Assembly: GCA_030041295.1 (NCBI GenBank)
Contig: JASHOD010000085.1
Coordinates: forward strand, 1 to 64,000
Reading direction: 5' to 3'
DNA: 64,000 bases
DNA from: Nitrososphaerales archaeon
GTDB taxonomy: Archaea > Thermoproteota > Nitrososphaeria > Nitrososphaerales > CADDZS01
Part shown: piece after piece, positions 26,068 to 35,356 of the stretch
Layout of the letters: each line of letters opens with the position of its first letter
Position numbering within the stretch: position 1 is the first letter of the stretch
The notes under the pieces: model-generated
Database searches by the model: none
Told to the model about the DNA's origin: nothing
What the model saw: the letters and a program-made list of their open reading frames with translations, nothing else
Translations under genes and position numbers: made by a program

Positions 26068-26124
26068 TTTGTTTTACTTCACACTCTCTCTATTTTTTCT
26101 CTTATCTCTTTCTTTACTCGTAAG

Positions 26125-27465
26125 CTACGCTTGCACCGTCAGAGTCGCATAGATGTAATCCATCGCCCTAACTGGTCTAACGGCAACATCAACCCTAACA
26201 ATGCCCTGCGAGAAATCCATCTCCGAGCTATAGACATCCACGAGATAGGCTGGCTTCTTCCCATCTGTGCTCGGAACGATCGCCCCCTCCTTCTCCATCG
26301 AGATGAAGAACTCTGTGATCTTCTCGCGCAGCGCGTTCCTTCCCGGAGCATTGTTCAACGTTCCGATGAAATTGTCAGCTACGTTCTTCACACCTCGTAC
26401 CGCTCTATCCGCAACGCGCGTTACACTGATCTGTTCGAGGTTTGTGGTAATTCCCTTCACAACAACAATTCCTCTCCCCCTCATCGCGTCGAGCACGCAC
26501 ATGCCTGCCTTCAAAAGTTCCATCTGCTCTCCCGGAGTATATCTTTGCTCGAGCCTATCGATACCCGTCACGGCCTTGAAGGTCGGAGACTCGAAATAAT
26601 TCAGCTTACTAAGCAAGCCCGCTACGGCACCCGAAACACCATGGGGTGCCACCGTCACAAATCTGTCGCTAGCCAAGACGTCGCTCCTTGAAACTATATT
26701 CTTGATTTCCTCGCCAGGCGCAACCGTTCCAATTCCGATTCTGTTCTTCGCATCCTTACTCATGTTCTTGCAATGTGCATCTATCACTGCGTGGATTGCG
26801 GGATCCCAAACGTCACAAGCGGAGACCACATCGATGTCAGGTTCCATCTCAAGCATCTCAAGAGCTTTCTCGTAGTCCTCTTTCTTCACCTGACCCGCAA
26901 CTCCTCCAGCCAAATTTGCATCAATGAGTGAGGGGTTGTTTCCCGACTGGAGATCGTCAGCAGAAACCAGCTTCGAGTTTTCATTAAGGAGGTCGACTAG
27001 GTAAGAATCACTCTCCTTATCCATTACTAAATTATCCCATGTCTCGAGTTTCGTCCCCGCAGTAATTTCCATCCTGACGGTTCCATCCTTTTGCCCCTTC
27101 GCGACCACGATTCTTGTCGAGTTTCCTTCCTCTCCGAGAGCTCTTGAAGAAAGTCTTACGGCGTTCTTCTTCTTGTCATCTTTCAGTATGAGCGACGCCG
27201 ATTTCGTATCGCCTGAAACGATCCTTGTTGCGAAAACCTCGGCAACTCCGTTCAGAAAACAGAGCTTTGCGTCTCTAGTAAGAGAATAATCTGGACTAGA
27301 GCCAAATTTTTCCGTATATTCACGGTAACTCGTCAGGGGAACTGGGGCCAGTACTGGACCCTTCTCTGCAGTTCCTATTAGTCCGACAATTCCAGCGGGA
27401 TGGAGTTGTTGCGGAACGATCTCTTTCACAACTTGAATTTCGACGCCAGGGATAATCCTTACCAT
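26125..27465 (-). CDS. Contractile tail sheath protein
   Basis: 446 residues. The N-terminus MVRIIPGVEIQVVKEIV and AGIVGLIGTAEKGPVLAPVPLTSYREYTEKFG are typical of phage and injection-system sheaths. The C-terminal domain (LEQISVTRVADRAVRGVKNVADNFIGTLNN, SSEMDFSQGIVRVDVAVRPVRAMDYIYATLTV) is the conserved polymerising part. It opens the tail operon. A TATA-like AT-rich element lies about 30-40 bases upstream on the minus strand near 27496-27505. Only one sheath gene is present, unlike Afp/PVC systems with two or three. Confidence 0.95.
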   Translation of the reverse strand: MVRIIPGVEIQVVKEIVPQQLHPAGIVGLIGTAEKGPVLAPVPLTSYREYTEKFGSSPDYSLTRDAKLCFLNGVAEVFATRIVSGDTKSASLILKDDKKKNAVRLSSRALGEEGNSTRIVVAKGQKDGTVRMEITAGTKLETWDNLVMDKESDSYLVDLLNENSKLVSADDLQSGNNPSLIDANLAGGVAGQVKKEDYEKALEMLEMEPDIDVVSACDVWDPAIHAVIDAHCKNMSKDAKNRIGIGTVAPGEEIKNIVSRSDVLASDRFVTVAPHGVSGAVAGLLSKLNYFESPTFKAVTGIDRLEQRYTPGEQMELLKAGMCVLDAMRGRGIVVVKGITTNLEQISVTRVADRAVRGVKNVADNFIGTLNNAPGRNALREKITEFFISMEKEGAIVPSTDGKKPAYLVDVYSSEMDFSQGIVRVDVAVRPVRAMDYIYATLTVQA

Positions 27466-27896
27466 GTGATCTCTAATCGCTGTGAAAGTTACAACCTAAT
27501 TAAGCATGTTGTTTTTCTCTATAAGTCTGGGCCAGTTAAGAGCAAGTATACCGTGCCTTATGTCAGGAATGCCGGATAAGATCGAGGGGTCTTGCCCCTT
27601 GCGGCCACATATGGATATTCCGGGTCCGATTCAAGTCGACATTATTTCACCCTTTGAAAAGTTCCTCCTAAAGGGCAGAACCGGCTTTCTCAACATAAGA
27701 CAGGAGCCCGATTTTGATGGTGGAAAGGTGTGAATATCTTTAGGGGGAGATTTAGGGCCTTCTTCGATTGGTAATTTAATCTCCTTCATAAGAAACAACT
27801 CGTCATAACGAAAGAAAGTATTTCAACGAGTTTTTCTTGACTTTATGTATATTGGCAAAAGCCACACATGAAATCTGGAAAAACGAACGCATTAGA
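27466..27896. other. Divergent intergenic region between sheath and zinc-ribbon genes
   Basis: Contains the sheath promoter on the minus strand and a TATA-like TTTATGTATA (27842-27851) for the plus-strand zinc-ribbon gene. No supported coding sequence. Confidence 0.45.
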
Positions 27897-28535
27897 ATGC
27901 CGCCCGCAAAACGTGTCGTCGTTTTCAAATACCCAGAAGTGGAAAGGATACTACTTAATTTCACTGCTGATTTTGCTATCCCAGGTTCTCCCAAGACTTA
28001 CCTTGACCCGGTCAAACCTTTGGTAATCAACAACAAGCCAGTGAAGATCCCTGATCTAGCTTCTGACCCCACAACCCTAAGGATGGTGGAAAAATCCGGG
28101 ATCGATGTGACCCCATTTTTCCAATCGAGTGAAAAAGGGAGCGAAAACGTGATCGAAGTCAATTACATCGTCGACAGGACCGCTATGATTCGCATGGAGT
28201 TAGGGCGCTTGACGATGTCACTCGAAGTAAACACTCCGGAGAAGATCGTAGCACGATACTGTTTCTTCTGCGGAGCTTCTAACAAACTTGATGCAACATA
28301 CTGCTCTAGATGCGCAAAGCGCCTAGAGGTCGGTGGCGCGCAAACGACAGTGTGCTCTAATCGAAATTGCCAAGCGACAATACCTTTAAGATCCGACATT
28401 CGATTTTGTGACAAGTGTGGTACGCTCCAAGAAGGTGTAGGCGAACAAAAGACCAACATGAAACAATGCGTAAAGTGTGGGAGCTCCATCGAAGCTGACG
28501 CGAAGTTCTGCAGTAAATGCGGGGCAGTGCAGTAA
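27897..28535 (+). CDS. Protein with C-terminal zinc ribbons
   Basis: 212 residues from the ATG at 27897 (MPPAKRVVVFKYPEVERIL). The first 125 residues are an unknown alpha/beta domain. They are followed by three zinc-ribbon units: CFFCGASNKLDATYCSRC; CSNRNCQATIPLRSDIRFCDKC; CVKCGSSIEADAKFCSKCG. A TATA-like element at 27842-27851 lies upstream, so the TTG 60 bases earlier, almost on the TATA box, is unlikely. Could be a regulator or assembly factor of the neighbouring tail operon, but this is only proximity. Confidence 0.7.
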   Translation: MPPAKRVVVFKYPEVERILLNFTADFAIPGSPKTYLDPVKPLVINNKPVKIPDLASDPTTLRMVEKSGIDVTPFFQSSEKGSENVIEVNYIVDRTAMIRMELGRLTMSLEVNTPEKIVARYCFFCGASNKLDATYCSRCAKRLEVGGAQTTVCSNRNCQATIPLRSDIRFCDKCGTLQEGVGEQKTNMKQCVKCGSSIEADAKFCSKCGAVQ

Positions 28536-28729
28536 TCAATTCTTTTCTCGGCATGCATCGATAAGCGAGGAGTTTTCGATTCTCTCTCGTTATTTTTGTA
28601 TCATGCGTTTTTCGCATATGGGGTTTGACCAACGGCGAATCCCATTAACTTTGTGCAAGGGAGTTATGACGATTACATGAGGGGTATTAAATGGACAAAG
28701 CATAAATCACCCGATATAGTGCTAGACTC

Positions 28730-31081
28730 TTGACCCATCTAATTTTGAGAAAATACGCCCTAATTCTAGTTGTTATTTGCATATTATCGCTGTCGATCGT
28801 CGCTGGGTCGGGTCGCATTCAAACTGCATATTCGAACCTAGCTCCTCAGTCTGATCCTCTTCAAGTAGTCAATACGTTAGACCTGCAAAATAACACTCTC
28901 TATTCAGGAAATGTAATCACTTCGTCTACAGAATTGGTTCTTAGCATGGTGTACGACCCTGTCACTGGAGACATCTATGCCGCAGGCGAAGGAGCGATAG
29001 CTGTCATTAATCCAACCACGAATCAGGTTACAGGCTATATCGCAGGTACTTCCACTATATTTTCGATAATTAATGCTCTCGGTGTTAATACTTACAGTGG
29101 AAACTTGTACGCAGCCGAAGGTACAAGTGTTTTGGTAATAAATACTGTAACGAATCAAATTATAGATAACATAACCATTGGCCATTCTGCATCTGCTCTA
29201 ACTTTCGATCCTGCGAACAATTACACGTATGTTGCAGCTGGGTATAATGTTACGGTGATCAACGCCTTGACTAACACGGTTGTCCAGAACGTAACAATAG
29301 GAGGCTATACGGAGGGGATTGCTTACGACTCGGCTACCAACGGGATTTACGTCTCAGGAAGTAATTCTAACAATGTAAGTGTGATTCTTGGAACAACTGT
29401 TGTTCAAAATGTAACAGTCGGCACTGCATACAATGATCCGTGGGGAGTGGCCTATGATCCTGACGGCGGAGGTTATATCTATGTAACAGATCAGGCTTCG
29501 GACAATGTTTCAGTGATAAACGGAGCCGGTCTTTACACGACCATTCATCTCGGGAACCCGAGCGCTTGTCCTGAAGCTGTGACGGCAGATCCTTTGGAAA
29601 AGGAGGTTTTTGTAGCTGATTTATGCAATAGTGCCATTGATGTAATATATGATGCCACGAACTCCGTGCTCCCGACGATCTCTCTTGGAAACTCATTCGA
29701 ACCTTTCGTATTAGGCGTTGACGAATCGAATGGCAATGTCTATGTTGGAGGTGAACGAGGAAGCGTGGTAGCTATAAATGGGGCAACTGATAGCATTGAG
29801 GGAGAGATCCTTGTCGGAACCGCTCCCATAGGTCTGACTACGGACACCCAAAATGGAAACATATACGTAGTGGACGGCGCTTCCGATATTCTTCAGGTGA
29901 TCAGCGGGACAACAAACTTGATTACTGACACAATATCCATTGGACTGAATCCCGAAGCTGTAGCTTACGACCCTTCAAACAACAATGTCTACGTTGCTGA
30001 TAACACTTACCCCGGGCATGTCATAGTAATTTATGCACCAACAGATGAAATGATAGGGAATGTATCTGTGGGAGATGGTCCCGCAGGACTAGCGGTCGAT
30101 TCCAGTAACGGAAATGTCTATGTTGCGGATCAGGGTGCTGATAATGTCTCAGTCATTAGCGGCATAACTGACATTGATAACATTAGCTTAGGAACAACAT
30201 CACCTGCCGGAGTGGCATATGACTCCTCGACTGGTTACGTGTACGCCACAGATTCCAATTCAAACAATGTCACGGTAATTGTCAGCGCGACAAATACTGT
30301 CTGGGGTTCTATACCAGTCGGAAAGGAACCATATGGAATTGCATATGATTCTTCAAACAATAATCTCTATGTTGCTGATGAAGACTCTAATAATGTCTCC
30401 ATCATAAATGGGGCAACAAACTCCTTCACAGAGAATATTCAGGTGGGAGAATACCTGTTGGGTATTTTTGGGAACGTATCAGACTTTATTGGACCATTCG
30501 GGATAGCCGTAGACTCCTCGAATAACATCGTCTACGTTACATTACCCTTCTTAGACAACGTTTCGGTCATAAATGCTGGAACTAATACAGTCGAAGCTAA
30601 TATTTCAACGGGCAGCATACCAACCGGAGTGACTGTTGATTCATTTAACGGATATGAATACGTGGCAAATGATCTTTCAGGGTCGATTTCTATCATTGGT
30701 GAATCTAGTGCTACCGCAACAACGACTACCACGTCAAGTAGCACAACTACAACCACATCATCATCAACTTCTTCCTCATCATCCTCTTCCTCATCATCCT
30801 CTTCTACTACATCTTCATCGTCGCCATCAACATCATCAACTTCTTCTACGTCATCTTTTCTAACTTCATCTTCTACTACATCTTCATCGTCGCCATCAAC
30901 ATCATCAACTTCTTCTACGTCATCTTCTTCTTCAAGCACAGTAACTCGTCCGCCTCCTCCGAGTAGTGGAGGAAATTTCTTGCTTTACGCAATCGTCGCG
31001 GTCGTAGTCGTCGTTGTTGTAGCTGGAGCACTGTTCTTCCTTAGAAGGCCCAAGCCCTCGACAGTAGTTGTAGGACCTTAG
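28730..31081 (+). CDS. YVTN beta-propeller surface protein with Ser/Thr stalk and anchor
   Basis: 783 residues from a TTG. Signal peptide (LILVVICILSLSIVAGSG), then about fourteen YVTN-type blades (NVYVADQGADNVSVISG, GYVYATDSNSNNVTVIV, NLYVADEDSNNVSIING), a Thr/Ser-rich stalk from about 670, a membrane helix (LLYAIVAVVVVVVVAGALFFL) and the tail RRPKPSTVVVGP. The tail is nearly identical, also at DNA level, to that of the Kelch-like protein at 6383. Many N-glycosylation sequons (NVSVI, NNVTV) are seen. A large, membrane-anchored surface protein; the binding partner is unknown. Confidence 0.88.
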   Translation: MTHLILRKYALILVVICILSLSIVAGSGRIQTAYSNLAPQSDPLQVVNTLDLQNNTLYSGNVITSSTELVLSMVYDPVTGDIYAAGEGAIAVINPTTNQVTGYIAGTSTIFSIINALGVNTYSGNLYAAEGTSVLVINTVTNQIIDNITIGHSASALTFDPANNYTYVAAGYNVTVINALTNTVVQNVTIGGYTEGIAYDSATNGIYVSGSNSNNVSVILGTTVVQNVTVGTAYNDPWGVAYDPDGGGYIYVTDQASDNVSVINGAGLYTTIHLGNPSACPEAVTADPLEKEVFVADLCNSAIDVIYDATNSVLPTISLGNSFEPFVLGVDESNGNVYVGGERGSVVAINGATDSIEGEILVGTAPIGLTTDTQNGNIYVVDGASDILQVISGTTNLITDTISIGLNPEAVAYDPSNNNVYVADNTYPGHVIVIYAPTDEMIGNVSVGDGPAGLAVDSSNGNVYVADQGADNVSVISGITDIDNISLGTTSPAGVAYDSSTGYVYATDSNSNNVTVIVSATNTVWGSIPVGKEPYGIAYDSSNNNLYVADEDSNNVSIINGATNSFTENIQVGEYLLGIFGNVSDFIGPFGIAVDSSNNIVYVTLPFLDNVSVINAGTNTVEANISTGSIPTGVTVDSFNGYEYVANDLSGSISIIGESSATATTTTTSSSTTTTTSSSTSSSSSSSSSSSSTTSSSSPSTSSTSSTSSFLTSSSTTSSSSPSTSSTSSTSSSSSSTVTRPPPPSSGGNFLLYAIVAVVVVVVVAGALFFLRRPKPSTVVVGP
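30800..30926 (+). repeat. Direct repeat in the stalk-coding region
   Basis: A 58-bp sequence starting at 30800 is repeated exactly at 30869 (period 69 bp, 23 codons). It encodes the Ser/Thr stalk of the YVTN protein and is a likely site of length variation. Confidence 0.85.
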
Positions 31082-31463
31082 CCAGTACAAGAGTTAGTCA
31101 CGCTATCCTCATTGCTGTTTAAATGTTTGAATATCCTCATACAGCGCTGATATCAGTACTAGCATTGATTATTTGGAAGCGAAAATTAATTCAAAGACAT
31201 GAATGTTCTTTTTCGCGTTAATTTCCTTCAAAATCTTCCCGCCAAACAGTGACACTTGCCTCGCCAATATAGGTCTGCGCTCCGCAGCTAGAATTCCTCA
31301 ACCCAGAAGCTTTCGAAGATAAAACAAAGAGATCAGACGCTCGCGCTGAATTCTATCCAAAAGGGGCCGGGGTCGCCAACGATACTAAGCGCTCTCCATC
31401 CCTATCGTTTGCTTTCCTAGTCATAGAATAATCCATGCAAATAGCTGGCATCAAGCATGGATA
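31082..31463. other. Intergenic stretch
   Basis: No gene supported. AT-rich; no repeat or palindrome that I can relate to other sites. Confidence 0.4.
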
Positions 31464-31889
31464 GTGCCTCCACCTGCAGCAGCTTGGCCTCGCGAGCAAA
31501 AGCGTCTTAATATAACTAAGAAAGTAGAGCATCAGTTCGAAGCACAAGGTTATTTCATTTATTTGCCTCATTTTGTAATCTCGGTAGAAACCGCAAACGC
31601 ACATGACCTAGCTCAGGAGCTTGGACAGACGCTTTTAATCAAGAAGCTTGCAAAGGAAGCGTTTGTCGTCAAATCTTTTGAGAGTCATGCAATAATTGAA
31701 TTTTCAAATGTACAGAAGGACTTTGTTGATATAATTGACGCGGAGATCGCCGACTGGATTACACACAAACACTCTACAATGAAGAAAAGAAAACTCTATG
31801 GATTACGCGAGAAGCTCTCGTTGAACATCTCCGATCAAACTAACGAGGAACTTGTTTGCATCGAGCTACGCCCCGCTTTGCGAAAATGA
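31464..31889 (+). CDS. Uncharacterised protein
   Basis: Up to 141 residues from a GTG; the true start may be further in, since the first 10 residues (MPPPAAAWPR) look unlike a normal N-terminus. The sequence is mixed alpha/beta (KKVEHQFEAQGYFIYLPHFVISVETANAHDLAQELGQTL). No signal, membrane segment or known motif. Isolated from other genes. Could be an archaeal orphan. Confidence 0.5.
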   Translation: MPPPAAAWPREQKRLNITKKVEHQFEAQGYFIYLPHFVISVETANAHDLAQELGQTLLIKKLAKEAFVVKSFESHAIIEFSNVQKDFVDIIDAEIADWITHKHSTMKKRKLYGLREKLSLNISDQTNEELVCIELRPALRK

Positions 31890-32083
31890 GCATGTTGTGC
31901 TGACCGCGATCTTATGAAATCATCCTCCGAGACGCTTCACGATTTACTCCAGGAAGAATTTAGATACAGAAGGGTTTAGGATACCTACGACCCGACCAAT
32001 GAAGAAATAGATTCTTAAAGGAAAACGCTAAAGCATTAGCCTTTTTGTTGATCTCATTGAAGAGGGAGGGAGAAAATCGCAAA

Positions 32084-32212
32084 TTGACTCAAAGATTAGA
32101 AAACCTGAGAGCCTGTGGAAACTGCGGAGTGGTCTTTACCCAGAATTCGCTAAGGGGCGGAGCTGGGAAATGTCCTATCTGTCAGGGGATTAATATAGAA
32201 AGGATTCAATAG
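32084..32212 (+). CDS. Small zinc-ribbon protein (42 residues)
   Basis: TTG start at 32084 preceded by GAGGGAGGGAG (32062-32072). The product reads MTQRLENLRACGNCGVVFTQ then a Gly-rich turn and KCPICQGINIERIQ. Two CxxC knuckles (CGNC, CPIC) separated by about 20 residues form a complete zinc ribbon. Such mini-proteins are common in archaea and often overlooked. Function unknown. Confidence 0.72.
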   Translation: MTQRLENLRACGNCGVVFTQNSLRGGAGKCPICQGINIERIQ

Positions 32213-33050
32213 TTTTCAGCGAACATTCACGTACTTGTAGATCGGGTGTTGGTCTCAAACGCATAGTGTACTTTCTGGTGTGAAGAACCGTATTTTTCAG
32301 ATCTTGCTTGACTCGCGAGAGCTCTGACCTCTTTCTACCATAACCGCGCTTTGTCATTTCGCACTCTCTTTTAGATCGCAGCTAAGAAATTACTCGACAT
32401 TGGAATGCATATTGGAGAGGTACCTAGCAGAGTAGCTAGAAAAGGGCCTACTCATAGGGGTCATTTTCCGCTCGATCATTTGGTGCAAAGAAATCAACAG
32501 ATATACCGAAATCTAGGACCAAAACAGGCCTGGCCCGAACTGGTCTCCTATGCGCATGTTCCTTTTGCTGTACATGAATCTCAAAGAGCAATCACGTAAA
32601 GTATCACTGCTACTCTGTGCGCCAAAATGCGTTTTCGGTTCACTAAACTTCTTTGGGCTAAATCCAATATCCCAACCCATTTAGGATCGAACCTCCCGGG
32701 TCCACATTAATCTGGACTACACTCTTCCACCTACTTTTTCCTAAGAAGGTGTCGAGATGAGAATGTAACAGCAGTAGTCATGAGGCCCGGGCCTTCATTC
32801 TACTCCCTATTGTTTGTCGAACGAAGGTCTCCGACTATTGAATCAATTTGTTTCGATCAGGCAGGGTGTGAATTTGGATGCTGAATAGTACGGCGAGTCA
32901 TAAGTTCTTTTTTTCTTTGAGACTGAAAATAAGATAGGGAACATTTTTTACGCTTGTACTTGAAAAGAATAGAGTAAAAACGGCAGCGAGTCGTTTAGAA
33001 TCTTGTAAAATGTTAAATTTAGACGACTGGGAAAAATTGCGTAGTAGATA
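32213..33050. other. Sparse intergenic stretch
   Basis: About 840 bases without a convincing gene. A 64-codon plus-strand frame (32405-32599) has no motif or ribosome site. A TATA-like GTTAAATTTA near 33011-33020 likely serves the glyoxalase-like gene. A GGTTCGATCC-like string near 32681-32694 on the minus strand does not fold into a tRNA. Confidence 0.45.
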
Positions 33051-33434
33051 ATGAAAATCGATCATGCCTCAATCACCGTCAAAGATATGAATCAGTCCTT
33101 AGATTTTTACTGCAAAACTTTGGGGCTGAAGCTCGTCAGCCGTAGAGAAATTCCCGAGAACAAGGCGGAGATTGCATTCGTATCGAGTTCAGACGGCGAC
33201 AATATTGGGATCGAGCTCACGTACTGGAAGGAAAAGAAAGACTGGACCGACGGAGACCAGCTAGATCATATTGCCTTCGTCGTTGAAGATATACGAAAGT
33301 TGGTGGAAGAATTCAGGAGCAAGGGAGTTGAAGTCGCAAAGGAACCTTACTCTCTCGGCGGGTCAAAATCGGTGATAGCTTTCATAAAAGACCCGAATGG
33401 AATCTGGCTGGAACTTATTCAAAAGCAAAAATGA
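33051..33434 (+). CDS. Glyoxalase/VOC-family protein
   Basis: 127 residues with two beta-alpha-beta-beta-beta VOC halves: IDHASITVKDMNQSLDFYCKTLGLKLV and LDHIAFVVEDIRKLVEEFRSKGVEV. Metal-ligand candidates are H5, E68 (GIELTYW), H86 (LDHIAF) and E122 (WLELI), the glyoxalase I arrangement. It may detoxify methylglyoxal-type aldehydes, but VOC proteins have varied substrates. ATG start, TATA-like element about 30-40 bases upstream. Confidence 0.82.
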   Translation: MKIDHASITVKDMNQSLDFYCKTLGLKLVSRREIPENKAEIAFVSSSDGDNIGIELTYWKEKKDWTDGDQLDHIAFVVEDIRKLVEEFRSKGVEVAKEPYSLGGSKSVIAFIKDPNGIWLELIQKQK

Positions 33435-33566
33435 AAAACAACTTTGGGGATGCGATCGAGTATTCTATAGGGAGGATCTGACATTGCCTTTGGGTCATCC
33501 GAATGAAGGCGAGTCAAAGCCCAGAGTCTCTGACTCTGTGTGGATTGCATCTTGAATCGATAATGG

Positions 33567-34574
33567 CTAAGGAACGAGGACGGCTCTTGCTTTCAGCTCG
33601 CCGTCTTTAACGGCCTTTAGAACGGCATTTGCTTCGTCCAGTCGATGCTTTTCTGTAATTGGCTTGATTTTTCCAGCTACGGCCAGCGCAACGACTTCTC
33701 TCGTCGCTTGTCTTCCCCCAACCAATGAGCCAACGATCCTTTTCTCCTCGTCGAAGGGAAATTCCTCGATTCCTCCTGGAGATCCCATAACTATTGTTCC
33801 ACGAGCCTTTGTTGACCTAACTGCCTGCATGGCTACCTTGCTGGATGGTGCGAAAACTATGCTTGAATCCATTTTTCCGATCTTTGTGAGTTCAGAGATC
33901 GGATCTTTCTTTCCGTCTATGGGCGTCGCTCCAAGCTCGGAAGCCAGCGCAAGGTGTTGATCACTTCTCGTCACAGCGTACACATCTGCTCCATACAACT
34001 TTGCAAACTGGATCGCCATATGTCCCACTCCTCCAACTCCAAAAACTGCTACTTTGTCCCCCGGCTGAATTCCTGCCTTCTTGGCAGCACCGTAAGCGGT
34101 AACTCCGGGACAGAATAGGGGGGCTGCCGTTACTAGATCCATATTCGATGGCAGTGGATAAATATGCCCGTCATACGCAATGATGTACTCTGCATAACCA
34201 CCGTCAACCGTTTCCCCTAGGATCTCCCGCTTCGAGCAGTAGTACTCGCCACCAGTTAAACATAGATCGCAAGTACCGCACGATATCCATAGAGGTTGCA
34301 TTCCAACTTTCTCATTTTTCTTGACAGATTCGACACCCGGTCCAACTTCTGCCACAGTGCCTGCAATTTCATGCCCAGGGATGATTGGGTATTTAGGCGG
34401 AACTCCCGCGCTTATCCAATCTCCCTCGACCATATTTAGATTAGATCTACAAACGCCTGAAGCGGTGATCTTTACTAAAATCTGTCCTTCGCCAGGCGTA
34501 GGTGTTTCAACTTCCTCTATCTTGAGAGGTTTGGTCTCAATCGATGCTACTTTGTGAAGCAGGGCGGCTTTCAT
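33567..34574 (-). CDS. Zinc-dependent alcohol dehydrogenase (MDR family)
   Basis: 335 residues. Catalytic zinc site: C42 region (SGVCRSN) and GHE at 67-69; structural zinc site CGTCDLCLTGGEYYC (four Cys). The Rossmann motif GVGGVGHMAIQFAKLYG binds NAD(P). The His that normally follows the catalytic Cys (CHTD) is Arg here (CRSN), a variation known in MDR relatives. It oxidises alcohols or reduces aldehydes in the cytoplasm. TATA CTATTTAA (34597-34604) indicates a leaderless transcript. Confidence 0.88.
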   Translation of the reverse strand: MKAALLHKVASIETKPLKIEEVETPTPGEGQILVKITASGVCRSNLNMVEGDWISAGVPPKYPIIPGHEIAGTVAEVGPGVESVKKNEKVGMQPLWISCGTCDLCLTGGEYYCSKREILGETVDGGYAEYIIAYDGHIYPLPSNMDLVTAAPLFCPGVTAYGAAKKAGIQPGDKVAVFGVGGVGHMAIQFAKLYGADVYAVTRSDQHLALASELGATPIDGKKDPISELTKIGKMDSSIVFAPSSKVAMQAVRSTKARGTIVMGSPGGIEEFPFDEEKRIVGSLVGGRQATREVVALAVAGKIKPITEKHRLDEANAVLKAVKDGELKARAVLVP

Positions 34575-34620
34575 ACCTTTGCATACTCAAGGTAGGCTAT
34601 TTAAGAAAACTTTCGTCAGG

Positions 34621-34830
34621 TCAGTCAAAATATCTGATCGCAACTGCGATCAGGATGGAGCCGACTAATACAAGAAATATTGAGCCAAAGAGAAATCCTG
34701 CAGCAAGAGGGTTGCTCAGCAAGTAATCAATGGGTGGAAAGAATCCATGGCTGACTCCGTCGAACAAAAGAAGAATCAACCCCATCATGAACTTAGTACT
34801 ACCCACTAACAACAGCGTTGAATTCGCCAT
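34621..34830 (-). CDS. Small two-helix membrane protein
   Basis: 69 residues with two hydrophobic segments (STKFMMGLILLLFDGVSHGFF and AAGFLFGSIFLVLVGSILIAVAI). A TATA-like sequence lies 40-48 bases upstream (near 34870). No family recognised; a membrane partner of an unknown system. Confidence 0.6.
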   Translation of the reverse strand: MANSTLLLVGSTKFMMGLILLLFDGVSHGFFPPIDYLLSNPLAAGFLFGSIFLVLVGSILIAVAIRYFD

Positions 34831-34981
34831 TTCGTTTATTCAGATCTCAATGAAAAAGAGAGCAAGCGATATTTAAAACAGCGAAGAAGGTGCCGGATTA
34901 GTTACGAAGGGACTATGGGATTTGAAATACGTCAAGTCTATCGAAAGAAATCCGTACGCTCTAATACTAAGACATTCCTCC

Positions 34982-35341
34982 TTAATCTTGCTTGAGCTCT
35001 CTGCGTTTCAGCTCGTCAGTGAACTTGATAACCATTTGATCCATGAAGGTTATGAAATCGTCTTCGGAAGACATGACCTTGTCTAGGTTCTCGTCTATTT
35101 CTTTGGCCGCACTTATTAGAAACGCATCAGGTTTTAGCGCGCTGTCTTTTGGGCAAAGATTAGAAAGGCGGCTGACTGCACTCATGAGCCTTAAAGGACC
35201 ATACATATGGCGTTCGTCAACGCAACCTCTCGCAGCCGTGACTAGATAGATTGAAAGTTCGAAGATTCCTTCACGAATTTGTTCCAAGCCCTCGTCGTTT
35301 TGGGAACTATTAGAAGAAGATGAAGGGGTGTCTGATTGCAT
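34982..35341 (-). CDS. DUF6092-like helical protein
   Basis: 119 residues; Ser-rich first 15, then helical: EGIFELSIYLVTAARGCVDERHMYGPLRLMSAVSRL. The ARG-x-YGPLRL pattern resembles DUF6092 proteins, of unknown function. It starts 15 bases after the nitroreductase gene and is probably co-transcribed. Confidence 0.6.
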   Translation of the reverse strand: MQSDTPSSSSNSSQNDEGLEQIREGIFELSIYLVTAARGCVDERHMYGPLRLMSAVSRLSNLCPKDSALKPDAFLISAAKEIDENLDKVMSSEDDFITFMDQMVIKFTDELKRRELKQD

Positions 35342-35356
35342 GCTCTAATTCCACCC

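Noticed and set aside
5136-27465. Interpretation as a complete provirus
   Set aside because: No capsid, portal, terminase, integrase or replication genes, and the tail genes are mixed with likely cargo genes.
32405-32599. 64-codon plus-strand frame
   Set aside because: No ribosome site, no recognised motif, and composition does not look protein-like.
32670-32700. GGTTCGATCC-like string on the minus strand resembling a tRNA T-arm
   Set aside because: The stem does not pair beyond two or three bases, and no anticodon or acceptor arm is found around it.
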